A stretch of 64,000 nt of DNA, from NCBI GenBank assembly GCA_039707655.1, contig CM077665.1:289668205-289732204 (forward strand). Reading direction: 5' to 3'. The notes under the pieces are model-generated. The model had not been told where the DNA came from. It searched no databases and saw only the letters and a program-made list of their open reading frames with translations. Position numbers and translations under genes: made by a program. The stretch comes from Elymus sibiricus (Eukaryota; Streptophyta; Magnoliopsida; Poales; Poaceae). Below, piece by piece: positions 21,748 through 33,953 of this stretch. Each line of letters starts with the position of its first letter. Position 1 is the stretch's first letter.

Positions 21748-23845
21748 GAGTTGAGCTTGAGTGCGAAGCTAATCGAGCTTGACTCGACGAATATATTTTT
21801 TTCTCTTTTCTTGGCGCATGGTTCATATGCAGCCTAAAACACCGGTTCAGAGTTGACATTTCCATGACGACGTGCGCGCCATTCCGAAGATGATTGATTA
21901 GTAACAATGTGTCTTAGTGTAGGTATGTCCATCCACACTTGTGTTCTCTAGGAGCTCGTTGGATCGTATAACATGCACGATGCCGTTCAACGAAGCAACC
22001 CTATCTCGTCTTCGTTCAATGGCGAAACATCATGCCTTATCCTGAAAACAAAAATAAAAATTTTACCAATCTCGTCGCGACCGTCTAGCTGCTACGGTGC
22101 CAGCCGACTTGATTGGAGGGTTTCACAGATTCACGCTGGCCACACTGGCGCGTTGCACTGCTCCCATGTTCTCGTTGTGTTGATGTAGGCGAGGCATCGG
22201 TAGACCGTCGATAGCTCCCCTTTATTGAATGAATCACCACGCCATTCATGGCGAGGTAATTTTGGTGGTACGCCGGAATGCCATCGGCCTTATGGATGAT
22301 TGGGGGGTTGATGTTGCCCCCACGCTTCATTGTTGTTAGAGATGGGGTCCCGGAGACACATCGGCGCCACCCTCATGAGCGCATAGGTGTTGCCTTCTGG
22401 CGCCCATCGTGCGCGTCGGTGTAGATGATTGGTCGCCAGGATGTCATCGGCGTTGTCATGGACGCATGGGTATTGCTGCCCCTAAACACCCATGATGTAG
22501 GTTGATGGAATGGTTTGTCGTCGGAATGTCGTCGACGATATCAGGAAGCGCCTCTCCATGGCTGCAAAGATGTTGGAGGAGCACAACTAGAAACACAAAA
22601 CAAACCAAGGCGAAAAAGAGGGAAAAAAATGCTTGAGGTTTTTTTTTTAAATGTTGGCTTTCCCATTATACACCAGCTATAGGCGTGATATCCGAGAAGG
22701 CTACCGAAAGACTTGTCATTAGGAATCGTCGAAAGACCTTGACGATTGCAACTCAACAACTAAATAAGCTTCAGTGTACGTGTATGAAGACGCCGTGTTT
22801 CGGGACACTTCCGAGAGGCAACAGAAATTCATACTCTAGCCCATCATCATACTGAGGGCCACCACAGCTCAACATGCCCCCTGCACATACCCCATGAACC
22901 CAGAGACTTGGGTGTGTTAAATTCAGGGTAAATGGTTTTGGGACAACGGCTTGGCGATTTTTCTTCATGCATATTGAGGGGTAGTGAACAGCTACCTCCC
23001 GCCTTCCTTCCGGTGGGTTCCTTACTGCTTGGGACCACCTGACTGTTTCTTGGACTGTTGGAATTTTTTATTTGCTTCTTGGATTTGCTTTTTGGACTTG
23101 TAGGATATTTTTTGCTTGCTTGCGCGGGCTGATTGATTGGCCGCAGACTTCATGAACTTGCTTTGACATTCAGCTTGAACTTCTTGAGGACTCTTCTTCC
23201 AGGATCTCTTGGGGACCCACCTTTGGAACTTGGAAGGCAACTGTTCACCTCTGTGTACTAGGAATAAACCCTCTAGCACTTTATCTGGAGCTTCTGGAGG
23301 CGCACCCCTGGGTTGCCATGTGACTACGCACCAAACCAACTTGTGTTGGGTCAGGCAGTCCTCCATGATCTTTTCCTATAGTCTTCCCTGGGGTGCGAGC
23401 CCCTGTGAACACGAGGCATGCCAGGAAACATGAAGAGCACGGGGTCTCAATACTCAGAAGTGCCCAAGTAATCGTTTCCGCTGCCTCCGGAAGCATACAC
23501 CTGGTACGTGTCGTGCATTGTGGGTGTAGGAGCCGCTCCAATTGCAACTGGACACATTGTGCCACCCTCCGACAAGTCCTAGGGTAGCCAAAACTTCTAT
23601 CAACAGTGTAGTGCGATAGGGGAAAGCCATTTTTTTTGTTGGACTTAGTCCGTGAAAATTGGGGAAAACTAAATATATCCACAAAATGCAAAGGAGAATG
23701 CATCATGGATCCGATAGCCCACAGAAAAAGTTTCCCCAATGAAAATCCGAAAGGCAATAAAAGAGGCAAAATTTTAAGAAAAGTATTTTTTGAGGAACCT
23801 TCCGTTGATTGGGGGCATAGGTCGGACTCCCTGGGAATCGACGAG
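21748..23845 (-). other. Element E 3' internal region, non-coding
   Basis: 2.1 kb between the integrase stop and the PPT. Small frames exist, including a Lys/Gln-rich one on the minus strand (23022-23366, C-terminal half rich in K, S and Q), but none shows a recognised domain. No antisense Tat-type ORF comparable to that of the layer-0 element was found. Confidence 0.55.
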
Positions 23846-24946
23846 CTAATATGCTCCCCCGTCGTAGACTTGCTCGATGATGTATGGTCCTTCCCACTTT
23901 GGCTCGAACTTGCCCTTCGTATTGTGCGTCACGACAATGGGTCTCCTGAGCACGAGGACCATCTCGCCTTTCCGGAAGACGCGTTGCTTGACGAGCTTGT
24001 CGTAGGCTCTCACCATGTTCTGGTGGTAAAGCTCCAGGTTCTGTAGGGCATGAAATCGCCCCTCTTCAAGGGCGTTGAGCTCCTGGAACCGCAGTTCTAC
24101 CTGTTCATCTTGGGTGATCTCATCTTGGACAGCCACCCGCAAAGAGGGTAGCTGGACTTCTAGTGGCAGGACCGCTTCACTCCCATAAACGAGAGAAAAC
24201 GGAGTCGCCTGCGTTGGAGTACGGACCGTAACGCGGTACGCCCAAAGGGACTCAAAGAGACGGTCATGCCAATCTCTCTTGTTCCTTGTCACCGTCTTCT
24301 TGAGTATCTTCCCAAGTGTCTTGTTGAAGGCCTCTATTGCGCCGTTGGCTTGAGGGTAGTAGCCGGTGGAATAGTTCCACTTGATCTTGTACTTCTCCAT
24401 GAACCTGTACATCTTGTTGGACTTGAAGGCCTTGCCGTTGTCGGAGGTGATGCGATGAGGTATCCCAAAGCGATATATGATGTTTCGCTCTATGAAGTTG
24501 ATGACATTGTCACTCTTCACCTCCCGTAGCGGAACGGCTTCCGCCCACTTCGAGAAGTAGTCCGTCGCGGCGAGGATGAAGCGATGCCCCCTGGAAGATG
24601 GGGGATCGATAGGGCCGATGACGTCGATTCCCCAGGCGTCGAATGGCCAAGAGGGAATGGTAGGGTGAAGAGGGACCGGTGGCTGGTGCTTGAAATCACC
24701 ATGGATTTGGCAATTGTGGCATGACTTAGCCACCCGAAGGCAGTCCGCCATGATGCCGGGCCAGTAATATCCCGCTAGACGTATGCTATGATACATCTTA
24801 GCCCCTCCTTGGTGCCCGCCGCAGACTCCATGGTGCATCTCTTGCAGGATCTTGTCGGCTTCACTTCGGTTGACACATCGAAGTAGGACCTCCTGTCCAT
24901 GAGAACGCCTATATAGGACACCTGCTTCAAAAAGATAGAAAGGGAG
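23846..24946 (-). pseudogene. Element E integrase
   Basis: Same frame as the RT region, after the TGA at 24947-24949. The zinc-binding HHCC part is visible (HHGVCGGHQ... CHNCQIHG). The catalytic core has Asp in WGIDVIGP, Asp in ITSDNGKAF and Glu in QANGAIEAFNK, so the DDE triad is intact. The C-terminal part (KGEMVLVLRR, KWEGPYIIEQV) is the usual Gypsy integrase tail. There is no chromodomain. It ends at 23846. The TGA that separates it from RNase H probably arose from CGA by C-to-T change (inference). Confidence 0.88.
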
Positions 24947-27757
24947 TCATCGTTGTAGTTGGCACCTCGCGACGGGGTCGTCGGGGAGGCTTCCGTGCTT
25001 GAAGTAGTCGAGGAAGGGTTGCAACCACTCTCCCTCCTCCACGGCATTCGTCATGACGGTGTTGACCTCGTACTCGTCTGGGATGAGCTCCAAGACGGCC
25101 GGGAGTAGCCACCTTTCTACCACGTTTACCTGCATGATTTTATTATCTGGAAGCACCAATGCCGCTGCCAATTTTGCCAAGGCATCAGCACATGCATTCC
25201 TACTTCGTGGGACATGGAGCACTTCAACGTGTTGAAATTTTTCCATGAGATTCCGGGCTGCGGCATAGTACGGCACAAGCTCGGGCTTGCGCACCTCATA
25301 GATATCGTTGACTTGACGGACGATGAGTTGAGAGTCACCATACGCCCGTAAAGAACGGACCTCCATTGAGAGCGCCAAGAGGAGGCCGAAGATGAGCGCC
25401 TCATACTCCGCTTCATTGTTGGAGCATTCTTCCTTGAGAAGGGAGAATGAGTGATACATCACCCCTCCTTGCGGCGTCTTGAACACCAAACCTGCACCGG
25501 CTCTTCGTCTTGGGGCGCCATCAGGATCGGCGTCCATGCGGGAGGCGCCGTCGAAGTAGAGCTCCCAAGGTGCGTCGAGGTTGATGTTGAAGACCTCCTC
25601 GTCAGGAAGGTCCGTGACAAGAGGGGAGTCATCTGGAATTGGGTGTGCTGCGAGAAATTCCGCCAAGGCTTGACCCTTGATTACCTTTTGAGGCACAAAG
25701 GTGATGTCAAACTCCATCATGATAAGTGCCCATTTTCCAAGTCGCCCCATGAGCGCGGGCTGACTTAGCACGTACCTCACAGGGTCTGCTCTTGCAACGA
25801 GCTGGACTTCATGCTTCAAAGTGTAGTGCCTAAGCTTCTTCAAAGCGAAGATTAGGGCCAAGCACAACTTCTCTATAGAAGAGTAGTTTCGCTCAGCCCC
25901 CACCATGGTGCGGCTCAAGTAGTAACAAGCCACCTCCTTCCCTTCGTCATTGTTTTGGGCAAACAAAGCGCCTAGCGAAGTAGCCTGTGCTGCAATGTAT
26001 AGGATGAGTGGGCGCCCCTTTACGGGATCTGCTAAAACAGGTGGATTAAGGAGGTACCTTTTGATTTCATCAAATCCGCGTTGGCATCCTTTATCCCACA
26101 CGAACGGAGCTCCTTTCTTCATGAGGCTCGAGAAGGGTTGGATGCGTCCGGAGAGGTTGGAGATGAAGCGTCGGATGTATGCTAGCTTCCCTTGCAATGA
26201 CCTCAACTCCTTGAGGTCTTGAGGTGGCGGCATGTCAAGGATGGCCTTGATCTTCTTAGGCTCGATCTCTATGCCTCGATGACGAACAACGAAACCGAGA
26301 AAGAGGCCCGACTGAACAGCAAAGGCACACTTCATCGGGTTCATCTTGAGTTGATGTTGACGTAGACGCTCGAAGACGACCCGGAGATCCTCCTGGTGAT
26401 GCTTGCGGTCCTTGGTTTTGACTACCATGTCATCAACATAGCATTCCACCGAATGATGGATCAAATCACCAAGAACGCATGTCATGGCGCCCTGGTATGT
26501 CGCGCCAGCATTCTTCAGTCCGAACGGCATGACGGTGTAGTAGAAGTTGCCCTTCGGGGTCCTGAAAGCGGTGTCGATGGCGTCATCGGGATCCATCTTG
26601 ATCTGGTTGTAACCCGATGAACCATCCATGAAGGACAGTGCACCATGGCCCGTAGTGGCATCAATGACTATTTCTGGGATCGGCAGAGGAAAGTCATCTT
26701 TGGGGCAAGCCCGATTCAGGTCACTGAAGTCCTGACAGATCCGTATCTGTCCATTTTTCTTCTCCACCGGGACGATATTGGCGAGCCATCGTGGATACTT
26801 GGTCTCCTTAATGAAACCTGCAGCAATAAGTTTATCGACCTCCGCGATGACATCGTCTTCGAGTTCTGGATGCAAGCGTCGCGGTTGCTGCTTGATGGGA
26901 CGGAAATGCGGGTCAATCGCCAACTTGTGTGTGGCAACACGAGGGTCCAACCCTGGCATCTCCTTGTAACTCCAGGCGAAACAGTCTCGGTACTCCATCA
27001 AGAAGCTTCGGTAGTCCTCTCGCTCCTCTTCCGTCAGGGTGGCGCTAACAAAAGTGGGGCGTGGGTCATCCTCCGTTCCAAGGTTGACTTGGACGAGCTC
27101 GTCGATGGTGGGCTGCCCCCCGTCTTCTAGTTCTTGGGGTGCTGACGTGGAGATGAGCTCCTCTTCAACACTTAGTTCGCCGTCGACGGTGTGTTGTTGA
27201 TGAGGAATGCCGGGCGAAGTGTCGGAGTCATCAATAGACGAGACCGATGTGGCTTGGCAATTGACTCTTGTTCCGCCATCGAGTTCCTCCTCTTCATCAC
27301 CGGGGGCATCGTAGGTGCAGCATTCCCTCGTACGGTGGGTCCAATCGCCAAGGACACATGTCATGGCATGTTGGTATGTTGCACAAGCGTTCTTCAGCCC
27401 GAAGGGCATGCCGGTGCCGCAGAAACCTCCCTCCTGGATTGGTCGCCCCTCGTCTTCTGGCTCTCGCGGTGCTGGCGTGGAGCCGAGCTTCTCTTCATTG
27501 CTAAGGGCGTCGATGTTGATGTAGCCGAGCCCAAACTTCGGTTGAGACCAGCCTTTTTGCTTGATAAGGTCCTCTGCTTGTCTCCACCATTCCTCGCATA
27601 TAGCAGGTGGTGGAGGCATCCTGTTGTTTCGACGAAGGATTATCCCAGCCTTCTCCAGCAAGCGAACCATCTTGGGCTCCGCCTTCATCGTGGATAGCGC
27701 CTCCACTGGATCACTGCAAGTTTGGGGAAATTCAAATACAAAATCACATTGTTTTAC
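24947..27757 (-). pseudogene. Element E reverse transcriptase, RNase H and second RNase H
   Basis: An open frame from just after the TAG at 27758 to the TGA at 24947. The RT has IRICQDFSDLNRACPKD, FMDGSSGYNQI, MPFGLKNAGATYQ and YVDDMVVK (catalytic YVDD). The connected RNase H contains YYLSRTMVGAERNYS. About 250 residues further lies a second RNase H with LYFDGASR, NNEAEYEAL and YGDSQLIV, the arrangement known from the Tat lineage. The N-terminal linker carries a 97-bp degenerate copy of the MPFGLKNA segment of the RT itself (27320-27416). Read-through of the TAG would join it to the protease region in the same frame. Confidence 0.9.
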
Positions 27758-28894
27758 CTACGGGACCTTGTAGAAAATGGTCTGCACTCTAGATCCAGAC
27801 AAACTTGGGATAGCCCAAACCTCCAATGGAGAAGTCACTGAGACATAGAGCGATGGGGGCTGTACGACTTGAGCTCCCCTTGCAACTTCCTCCGCCTCTT
27901 TTATCCTTCTTCTATCAGCTACTGGTGTGGGCGCAAATTCTTCCTTTGGAGGGTTGCGTGCCCGTAGCGTTATGGTTGGTTGCGCGTCATTGCCGCTTGT
28001 TAGCATACTGGAACCTTCCTGGGAACCTACAGAGCTTCCAAGTGTTAAACAAATGGGCTCTCGGCGCCCCAAAGTTGATGAAGAAGTGGTAGCCTCTTGA
28101 GAAATTGATGTAGCCGACCTCATCGTGGTAGGTGTTGTTGGGAACCTTGCCTTCAATACTAAAGGGGTCCCTGGACTAGGTGTAGAAGATCCTGTTCCAT
28201 GTGGGGTCGAAGTAGAGCTCCCTATCTGCAATTGGGAAGAGGGGCTATAGTCATACCGCACAGCTGAAGACGATCTCCTACGGACTTGGTTCTTGTGACT
28301 CCGAGATGAGGAGCCCTTTGCATCGGCGGGTGAGCATGGCGAGATGAGGCGCTTCATCTCGGTAACTGGCCCAACACCTGGTTTGATTAAGAGATCAACC
28401 GGAGGTGTTGTCCGCCCTAGCTGCTGGTCACTATCTTCAACGGGGAAGTAGTACTTTGCATCTGCATGGTGAGACTCCTACACTGTATAAGGAGAGATGT
28501 TGCCGATGATGCGCTTTTGAGTGTCGTTCGCATCGAGGAACTTGAGGCATTGATGGAGGGTGGATGGCACGACGCGGTACTTGTGGATCCACGGTCTTCC
28601 TAGGAGGGCGGAGTAGGAGGTATTCGCCTCAATGACGAAGAACCGCACCTTGAAGCTAAAAGTTGACATCTGGATCTTCAATGTAATGGCGCCTAGAGTA
28701 GGCTTCCCTTGGTTGTCGAAGCCGCATATCATCACATCCGTAGCCTCCAAGTCGTCCACCGTGAAACCTGCCCGCGTCAAACTCCGAAGAGGGAGAATGT
28801 TCACGGCAGACCCTGGGTCTATGAGGATCCTGCGAAGATGCGCAACACCAATATTACCTTCCACATACAGTGGCCGGTTGTGGTCACCAATCAT
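27758..28894 (-). pseudogene. Element E protease and linker region
   Basis: In the pol frame. The retropepsin-like segment has the active-site variant [12 protein letters not shown] (D-P-G in place of D-S/T-G, as in other Tat elements) and ends at a TAG (28478-28480). The same frame then runs through a Ser/Pro-rich linker (28357-27761) to a second TAG at 27758. The pol frame differs from the gag frame: the gag stop (28884-28886) and the first pol Met (28894) overlap by 11 nt, so a +1 shift or an indel separates them. A GTAAAAC...TTGCAG pair (about 27766-27715) could be a short intron, but the frame is open across it. Confidence 0.75.
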
Positions 28895-31178
28895 CTATGA
28901 GCTTGTCCTCTTCGTCGAACGTGATCTCGTTCACAAACAATGGGCTGGTGCAGAGACGGTGTTTCGCCATGGACACCTCGTAGAGTTCCGGGGCTTGAAG
29001 CGCCTTGATAAGAGCTTCACGAAGGTTGGGCACCATCATGAGCGCGTCATGCACGCTCAAAAGTGCAGGAATCAGCTTAAGGTGGGCGATGATGTTGTAG
29101 TCGATGTCGCGTGGCTTCGTCTTCTCTTGGCCTTGGTCTTCGGGCTCCTCCGCCTGCAAAGGCGTCTCCTTTGGGGCAGACGGCTTCTGCACCCTTGTCG
29201 GCTTTATCTTCAATGGTTCGGGTAGGACCTTGCCCCCACGCAGATTCATGTTCACCTCTTCGACTAGCGCTTCCTCTGTCGTCTCTTCAGCATGGAGGAC
29301 CGCCTGCTCTTCAGGAGTAAAGACGTCTTCAGAAGGCGTGTCGCTGTAGTCGTGGATGACGTTGCAACTCTCTATGCTTGCCGATTGGGATGAACTTGCC
29401 CTTTCTTGTAATTGCTCCATCTCCTTCTCCGGTGTTGGCCCCCAATCGGGTGGCAAGAACTGCGCCAAAGTGGGCAGCCCACGCCCCCGTCGAGGGAAAG
29501 GCTCGTCTCCCTCTGATATAGGGATGAATCTTGGTGGAGGACGGCGTTGACTTGGATCGAACCGCCTTAGAATTCTTGGGGGAGCACGTTCCGATGAAGA
29601 CGGGCCAGGACGTCGGGGTGGAAGACTCCTTGGGTACGGTCTTCGGCGCACCATCCTCCAAGGCTCCTTCTCATGAATGGTTGGGGTCACCTGCGGCCGA
29701 AGGGGAGATGCCTGCGTCTTGGAGAGGACGAGGTTGGATAGCTGGTCTTCAACTTGGGCCAGTGGCACCCATGTTTCTTCAAGCTGCGTGTCTTGCCCTG
29801 AAGAGGGTAACCTCATGCTCACCATGTTTACCGCATGGTAATTTGGGTTGATGGCTTCTGGGTCCAGGTTGATCCTTCCCTCGTTAATAGCTCTTTGGAG
29901 CCATTCTTTGAAAGCGACGCAATCTTCAATGACATGTCCCACGTACCTGTGATATGGGCAAAACAAAGGATTATCTGTCATCCTCACCTGATCGGGCCTC
30001 CGAGGCTCCGGTAGATTCAGGGCTCGATGCTCCATCAACTGGTCGAACATGTCCTTGATGAGCTCGCGACGGAAGATGTACTGCTTCTTGAGGAGCTCCT
30101 GCATTGTTGGGCGTTGCCTCCCTCCCGCTTGTTCAACTCTTGCACCCAATATGGGAACAAGGCCCTGTGGTGCAGACGAGAAGACCTTGGTGGTGTTCGT
30201 CTCTGCCGGGGACTTCATCTTGCCACCGTTGTTGATTTGCTTGGATGTTGAGGCGAAACGCTTGGCTAGATCGAATGCGCTGGCATTCTTATAGAGCTCC
30301 ATTATCTGTGGTGACTTCTCAAACTCAAGCTTCGTGGCCGCCACCGCTGTGCTAAGGGCACTAAAAGTTCTTGGTTCACGCCGAGAGACTTTAAGTGACC
30401 AATGTTGTTGCATCCCGTGGACGCACATCTCAATGGCATCCTCAAGGTGCAAGTCCCTGGCGAGATGCACATAGCTATTGCGGAAGCGGATGATGTAGTC
30501 ATCGATAGACTCATCTCGTCGTTGACGAACTTGCGCCAGCTCGACGACGGAGAAGTCCTTCTTCATGGCGATGAAGTGCTTCTTGAAAACCTCCTTCATG
30601 ACCACCCAACTCCCGATGGACCCAACCGGTAAACGGCTGTACCAATGGAAGGCGGGGCCAGTTAACGATCCTGAAAATTGACGAAGGAGAAGTGAAGGGT
30701 TATTGGCCGTGTCACCGCATGCTGCCTCGAAATACGCCAAATGTTCCCTTGCATCGCCGGTTCCATCGAACTGTCAGAACTTCGGTGGGTGCCACCCTGC
30801 GGGGTACGCCATCATGTCATGCCATGCCTCATAAGGCTTCTCTAGCTCACTCTCGGAGGTACGAGGCACTTGATCTATCGCCATTTGCTTCAGCTTTTTG
30901 TCTACCATATCTCCGATCATGTCATGGTAGTCCTTCAGCACAACTGCACGTGGGACTGCGTCGGCAGGACCAACAGGGCTAACCCAGGGCCGAGCCTGTG
31001 TGTTGGGGTGTTGAGGAACATCATTTAACGGCGCCCTAGCAGGCATGCCGACTTGAAGTTCCTCCTCTTGTGGATCCGCCACTCGTTGCACCGCGCCTTG
31101 TGGAGGAATGCCCTGGTTGCTCATCATGAGCTCAATGAACTGGTCAAGCTTTGACGCCAACTGGTCAATCGTCTGGCG
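28884..31178 (-). pseudogene. Element E gag
   Basis: N-terminal coiled-coil-like stretch ([12 protein letters not shown]), then a capsid-type Retrotrans_gag domain ([40 protein letters not shown]) and a finger [14 protein letters not shown] (CX2HX4HX4C, typical of Tat gag), followed by a basic/proline-rich tail. A TGA at 30774-30776 splits the frame; the two halves read on in phase, and the codon fits a CGA-to-TGA change. Upstream, only one TAG (31179-31181) separates gag from ORF1 in the same frame. Ends at 28884. Confidence 0.85.
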
Positions 31179-33935
31179 CTAGCTTCGGACCTGTTCTTCA
31201 AGAGAAGCATTTGGCAGTGCCACTGTGTTTGCGGCACTTGGATTCTGGGTGCCATCGCCAGGTAGCTTAGCAGCAGAATCTTCATCTTCAAGAGTTTCCC
31301 CCTGGTTCACCATGTGAACAGGCGCCGTATGAAGGTCTTCAGCACCATCTTCATAGTCCGAGGACACGGATGGAGCTAGCTCGTGGTAATGAGGGGAATG
31401 TGGATGGCTCTCCAATGATGGTGAAGTAGATGAGTCGGATAAGCCTTCCTCGTCATCAAGGTTGTCTTGGTGCTCTCCATCTCCGGGAAACCCATCCGTC
31501 ATGCCTTGACGGGCGATGGATTTCAGTCTTGTATTTGCTCCCGGACGCTCTGCCACTTGTCGTCGTTCTTCAAGGTCTTGAGGTAGCCTTGATGTAATGT
31601 CGGTGTAGTGACGTTTGTATATGTCTTCGTTTCGCGAAGCGCCTCCTCCACCCAAAGAGCCTCTCCCTGTCGTCACAGGAAGACACGTCGCCCTGGATCT
31701 CGCTGATTCTTGTGATGTCGATGAGCTTGTCTTGGGATCCGCCTCCGCGCCCCTGAACCATGCACAAACATGGCCAAGGCGCGGTAGGAAGGTCCTCTGG
31801 AAGTCCACCTTCGGGTTTGGCACGATCTCTTCCTCCGAAGGATAGTCAAACTCCTCGGTGATGGGGGGAGGCCACCATCCATTGCTTGACCCTTGACTTG
31901 GTTGCACTCCAAGAGTACCGCACAAAGCGAGGTTCTTCTCGGAAGATTCCTTTGCTCCTCTAGCCTCCTGCAGAGCTTGAGTTTCTCCGTCTTGGTCCAT
32001 CCTTTCAGGGGGAACAAGTGGAAGCTCCGTGGAAAGTGTTGTGTCTGGTGGGAGGGCAGTGCTGGCTGCGTCCTTGAATGCTGCTTCATTGTTGGAGGAG
32101 GTCGTAAGCTTGGCCTCTTCGACACCTTCCATTGGTGTGGCCGACGGCGCTGGCATCTTCTGGCTCTCTAGAGGGAGTGCTGGTGCGGCCGCCTTTACCT
32201 GTTCATCATTCTTCTGAAGAAGGGCTGAAGGAGAAACCGCCTTGTTCCTCTGCTCGCTTCTTGTGGACGCCTTGCGTGGTTTCGGCGCCAAACGACTGAG
32301 CAGGTAGCTATATCGCTCATGCCGCTCCAAGTCGGGGGAGATGCGAAACTTGGTCCTGTCATTCTCTTGAACGACCCCACCATCCGGTCGTAAACGTACT
32401 TGGGTGTGTCGAAGGACTAAGTCCTCAAGTTCCTTATAAAGAACATGACGGTTTCTCCGACGCCTCTCTCGCTTGCGTTGGTTCTCTGTCGGAAAGATGC
32501 CATCCCTTCGCACGGGTAGATTTGGTAAAGGTGTTGGCGCAGGGCGCCGCATGGATGATGAAGTCCTGTCCGTCATCGTCTGCGGTTGTGGCCGATCCTC
32601 CCGCCTGGGCGGTGACGAAGGTCGTCGTGGATGTGTTGGTCGCGAAGGTTCCCGCGGTTGCCACTGCTGAGTGGGTCGAGGGTTTCTCTCATTGTCTTGA
32701 TGTCTTGACCATTGATTCCAACGTGGGGGCATGTTGGGATGCCCTCGTTGCGGGAAGTGTCGAGTTGGTGAAGGTTGACGCCGAGGCGCCAAAGTCTGGC
32801 GCTCATGTTGAGGACGATGGCTTGGGGCTTGGCGCCTCACCCTTGGCGCCGCTGGGTCTTGGAGCCTCCTCTGGATATTGTTCATCTGGTCCTGGAGTCG
32901 GCGGAACTCTCGCCGTAGGTCATCATCACGTGGCGCGGGTGCTTCATGGCGAAGGGAAGAAAATCTGTTGTCGTTGGGGAGAGACCTTCCACCGACCGCC
33001 AAGTTGTGGAGGCATGGCGCCCATGCGCCCCTCCGAGTGTCGCCGATGTTGAGGGAGACTGTAGGGCCTGGTAGAACAGGCTCTTTGCGTGAGCGCCATT
33101 TCCAGAACTCCTTCATGATGGCGCGTCTCACCAGCTCCTTGAGCTTGCATGGCTCGTATGCCCAATCATCGGGGAACAAGTCGTACGGAGGGGTTAAGGT
33201 GCTCTGGTAGGTGAACACCTTATCAGCAAGGTCCATAGCGCCGAGGGACCAATCCTCCTCCGGCACCGTGCTTTGAGCGATGCGGGAAGCTATCTGCTGG
33301 TGAAGAAATTGTACCTTACGATACTTCCTCCTGTAATTGCGTAGGGGATGAGGGCTGTCCGACAAACGAGCGTTGGCCATAAGCTTACGCAAGTCACGGG
33401 AAGCAGCCTCCAAACCCTCGAGAAGCTCCACCTCGGTGCGCCGCAGTGCTGGTGTTGGTGACTCCGAGTGTGTGTTCGTGGTAGGGGCGTGGAGGGACGT
33501 CGCACTTGCCTGCCTGTTGGCGGCCTTGGTGCGAAAGCGTTGAGATGCCTCCACATCTCCTTTCATGTCTGCCCTTGTTGACTCCTTCAACAGGGCACGC
33601 GCCTCAAGCATCAGCTCGCGACGCTCTTTCTTTGCCTTTGCGGCCTCCCGCCTTTGTGCCTTCTTTGACTGCACAGTTTGGAACTGCGCGGTATCTTGGG
33701 CTTGGTGCATGTAGAGCTTCTCGCCGATCTCGATGACGACCATGGGTGGCATCGATCCGAACTGGATCATCGCCGGCTCCGAGTTGCTGCCACGGGAGAG
33801 TCCACCTGAATGAAAGGGATCTTGATGAGCCGAAATCCTCGCTGACGCCTTGTCATGCAGCATGCTTTGCGGGTTGGGAGACGGGCGAAGACGATTCTGA
33901 CGACCACAACGAAGCAGAGATGGGAGGAGAACCAC
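31179..33935 (-). CDS. Element E ORF1 upstream of gag (Ogre-type extra ORF)
   Basis: A frame of 918 codons that is open from the end of the PBS. The first ATG codons lie about 25 codons in (MLHDKAS), so the real start is uncertain. The protein is hydrophilic: a Lys/Arg/Ala helical stretch (KKAQRREAAKAKKERREL), a conserved-looking Trp-rich block (DDWAYEPCKLKELVRRA, EFWKWRSRKEP), a long Arg/Pro-rich part, a second basic block (KRERRRRNRHVLYKELEDL) and an acidic Ser-rich C-terminus. No catalytic domain is recognised. Extra ORFs in this position are known from Ogre/Tat elements and have no assigned function. The frame is intact over 2.7 kb, which is unusual beside the broken gag and pol. Confidence 0.75.
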   Translation of the reverse strand: MVLLPSLLRCGRQNRLRPSPNPQSMLHDKASARISAHQDPFHSGGLSRGSNSEPAMIQFGSMPPMVVIEIGEKLYMHQAQDTAQFQTVQSKKAQRREAAKAKKERRELMLEARALLKESTRADMKGDVEASQRFRTKAANRQASATSLHAPTTNTHSESPTPALRRTEVELLEGLEAASRDLRKLMANARLSDSPHPLRNYRRKYRKVQFLHQQIASRIAQSTVPEEDWSLGAMDLADKVFTYQSTLTPPYDLFPDDWAYEPCKLKELVRRAIMKEFWKWRSRKEPVLPGPTVSLNIGDTRRGAWAPCLHNLAVGGRSLPNDNRFSSLRHEAPAPRDDDLRREFRRLQDQMNNIQRRLQDPAAPRVRRQAPSHRPQHERQTLAPRRQPSPTRHFPQRGHPNMPPRWNQWSRHQDNERNPRPTQQWQPREPSRPTHPRRPSSPPRREDRPQPQTMTDRTSSSMRRPAPTPLPNLPVRRDGIFPTENQRKRERRRRNRHVLYKELEDLVLRHTQVRLRPDGGVVQENDRTKFRISPDLERHERYSYLLSRLAPKPRKASTRSEQRNKAVSPSALLQKNDEQVKAAAPALPLESQKMPAPSATPMEGVEEAKLTTSSNNEAAFKDAASTALPPDTTLSTELPLVPPERMDQDGETQALQEARGAKESSEKNLALCGTLGVQPSQGSSNGWWPPPITEEFDYPSEEEIVPNPKVDFQRTFLPRLGHVCAWFRGAEADPKTSSSTSQESARSRATCLPVTTGRGSLGGGGASRNEDIYKRHYTDITSRLPQDLEERRQVAERPGANTRLKSIARQGMTDGFPGDGEHQDNLDDEEGLSDSSTSPSLESHPHSPHYHELAPSVSSDYEDGAEDLHTAPVHMVNQGETLEDEDSAAKLPGDGTQNPSAANTVALPNASLEEQVRS

Positions 33936-33953
33936 GTCCCACCGGGCGTGCCA
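33936..33953 (-). other. Element E primer-binding site
   Basis: On the element strand TGGCACGCCCGGTGGGAC, 3 nt after the 5' LTR end. The primer tRNA was not identified. Confidence 0.7.

Noticed and set aside
27715..27766. Short intron between protease and RT of E (GTAAAAC...TTGCAG)
   Set aside because: The frame is open through it and only one TAG lies at its left border; 50 nt is short for a plant intron. Kept only as a remote possibility.
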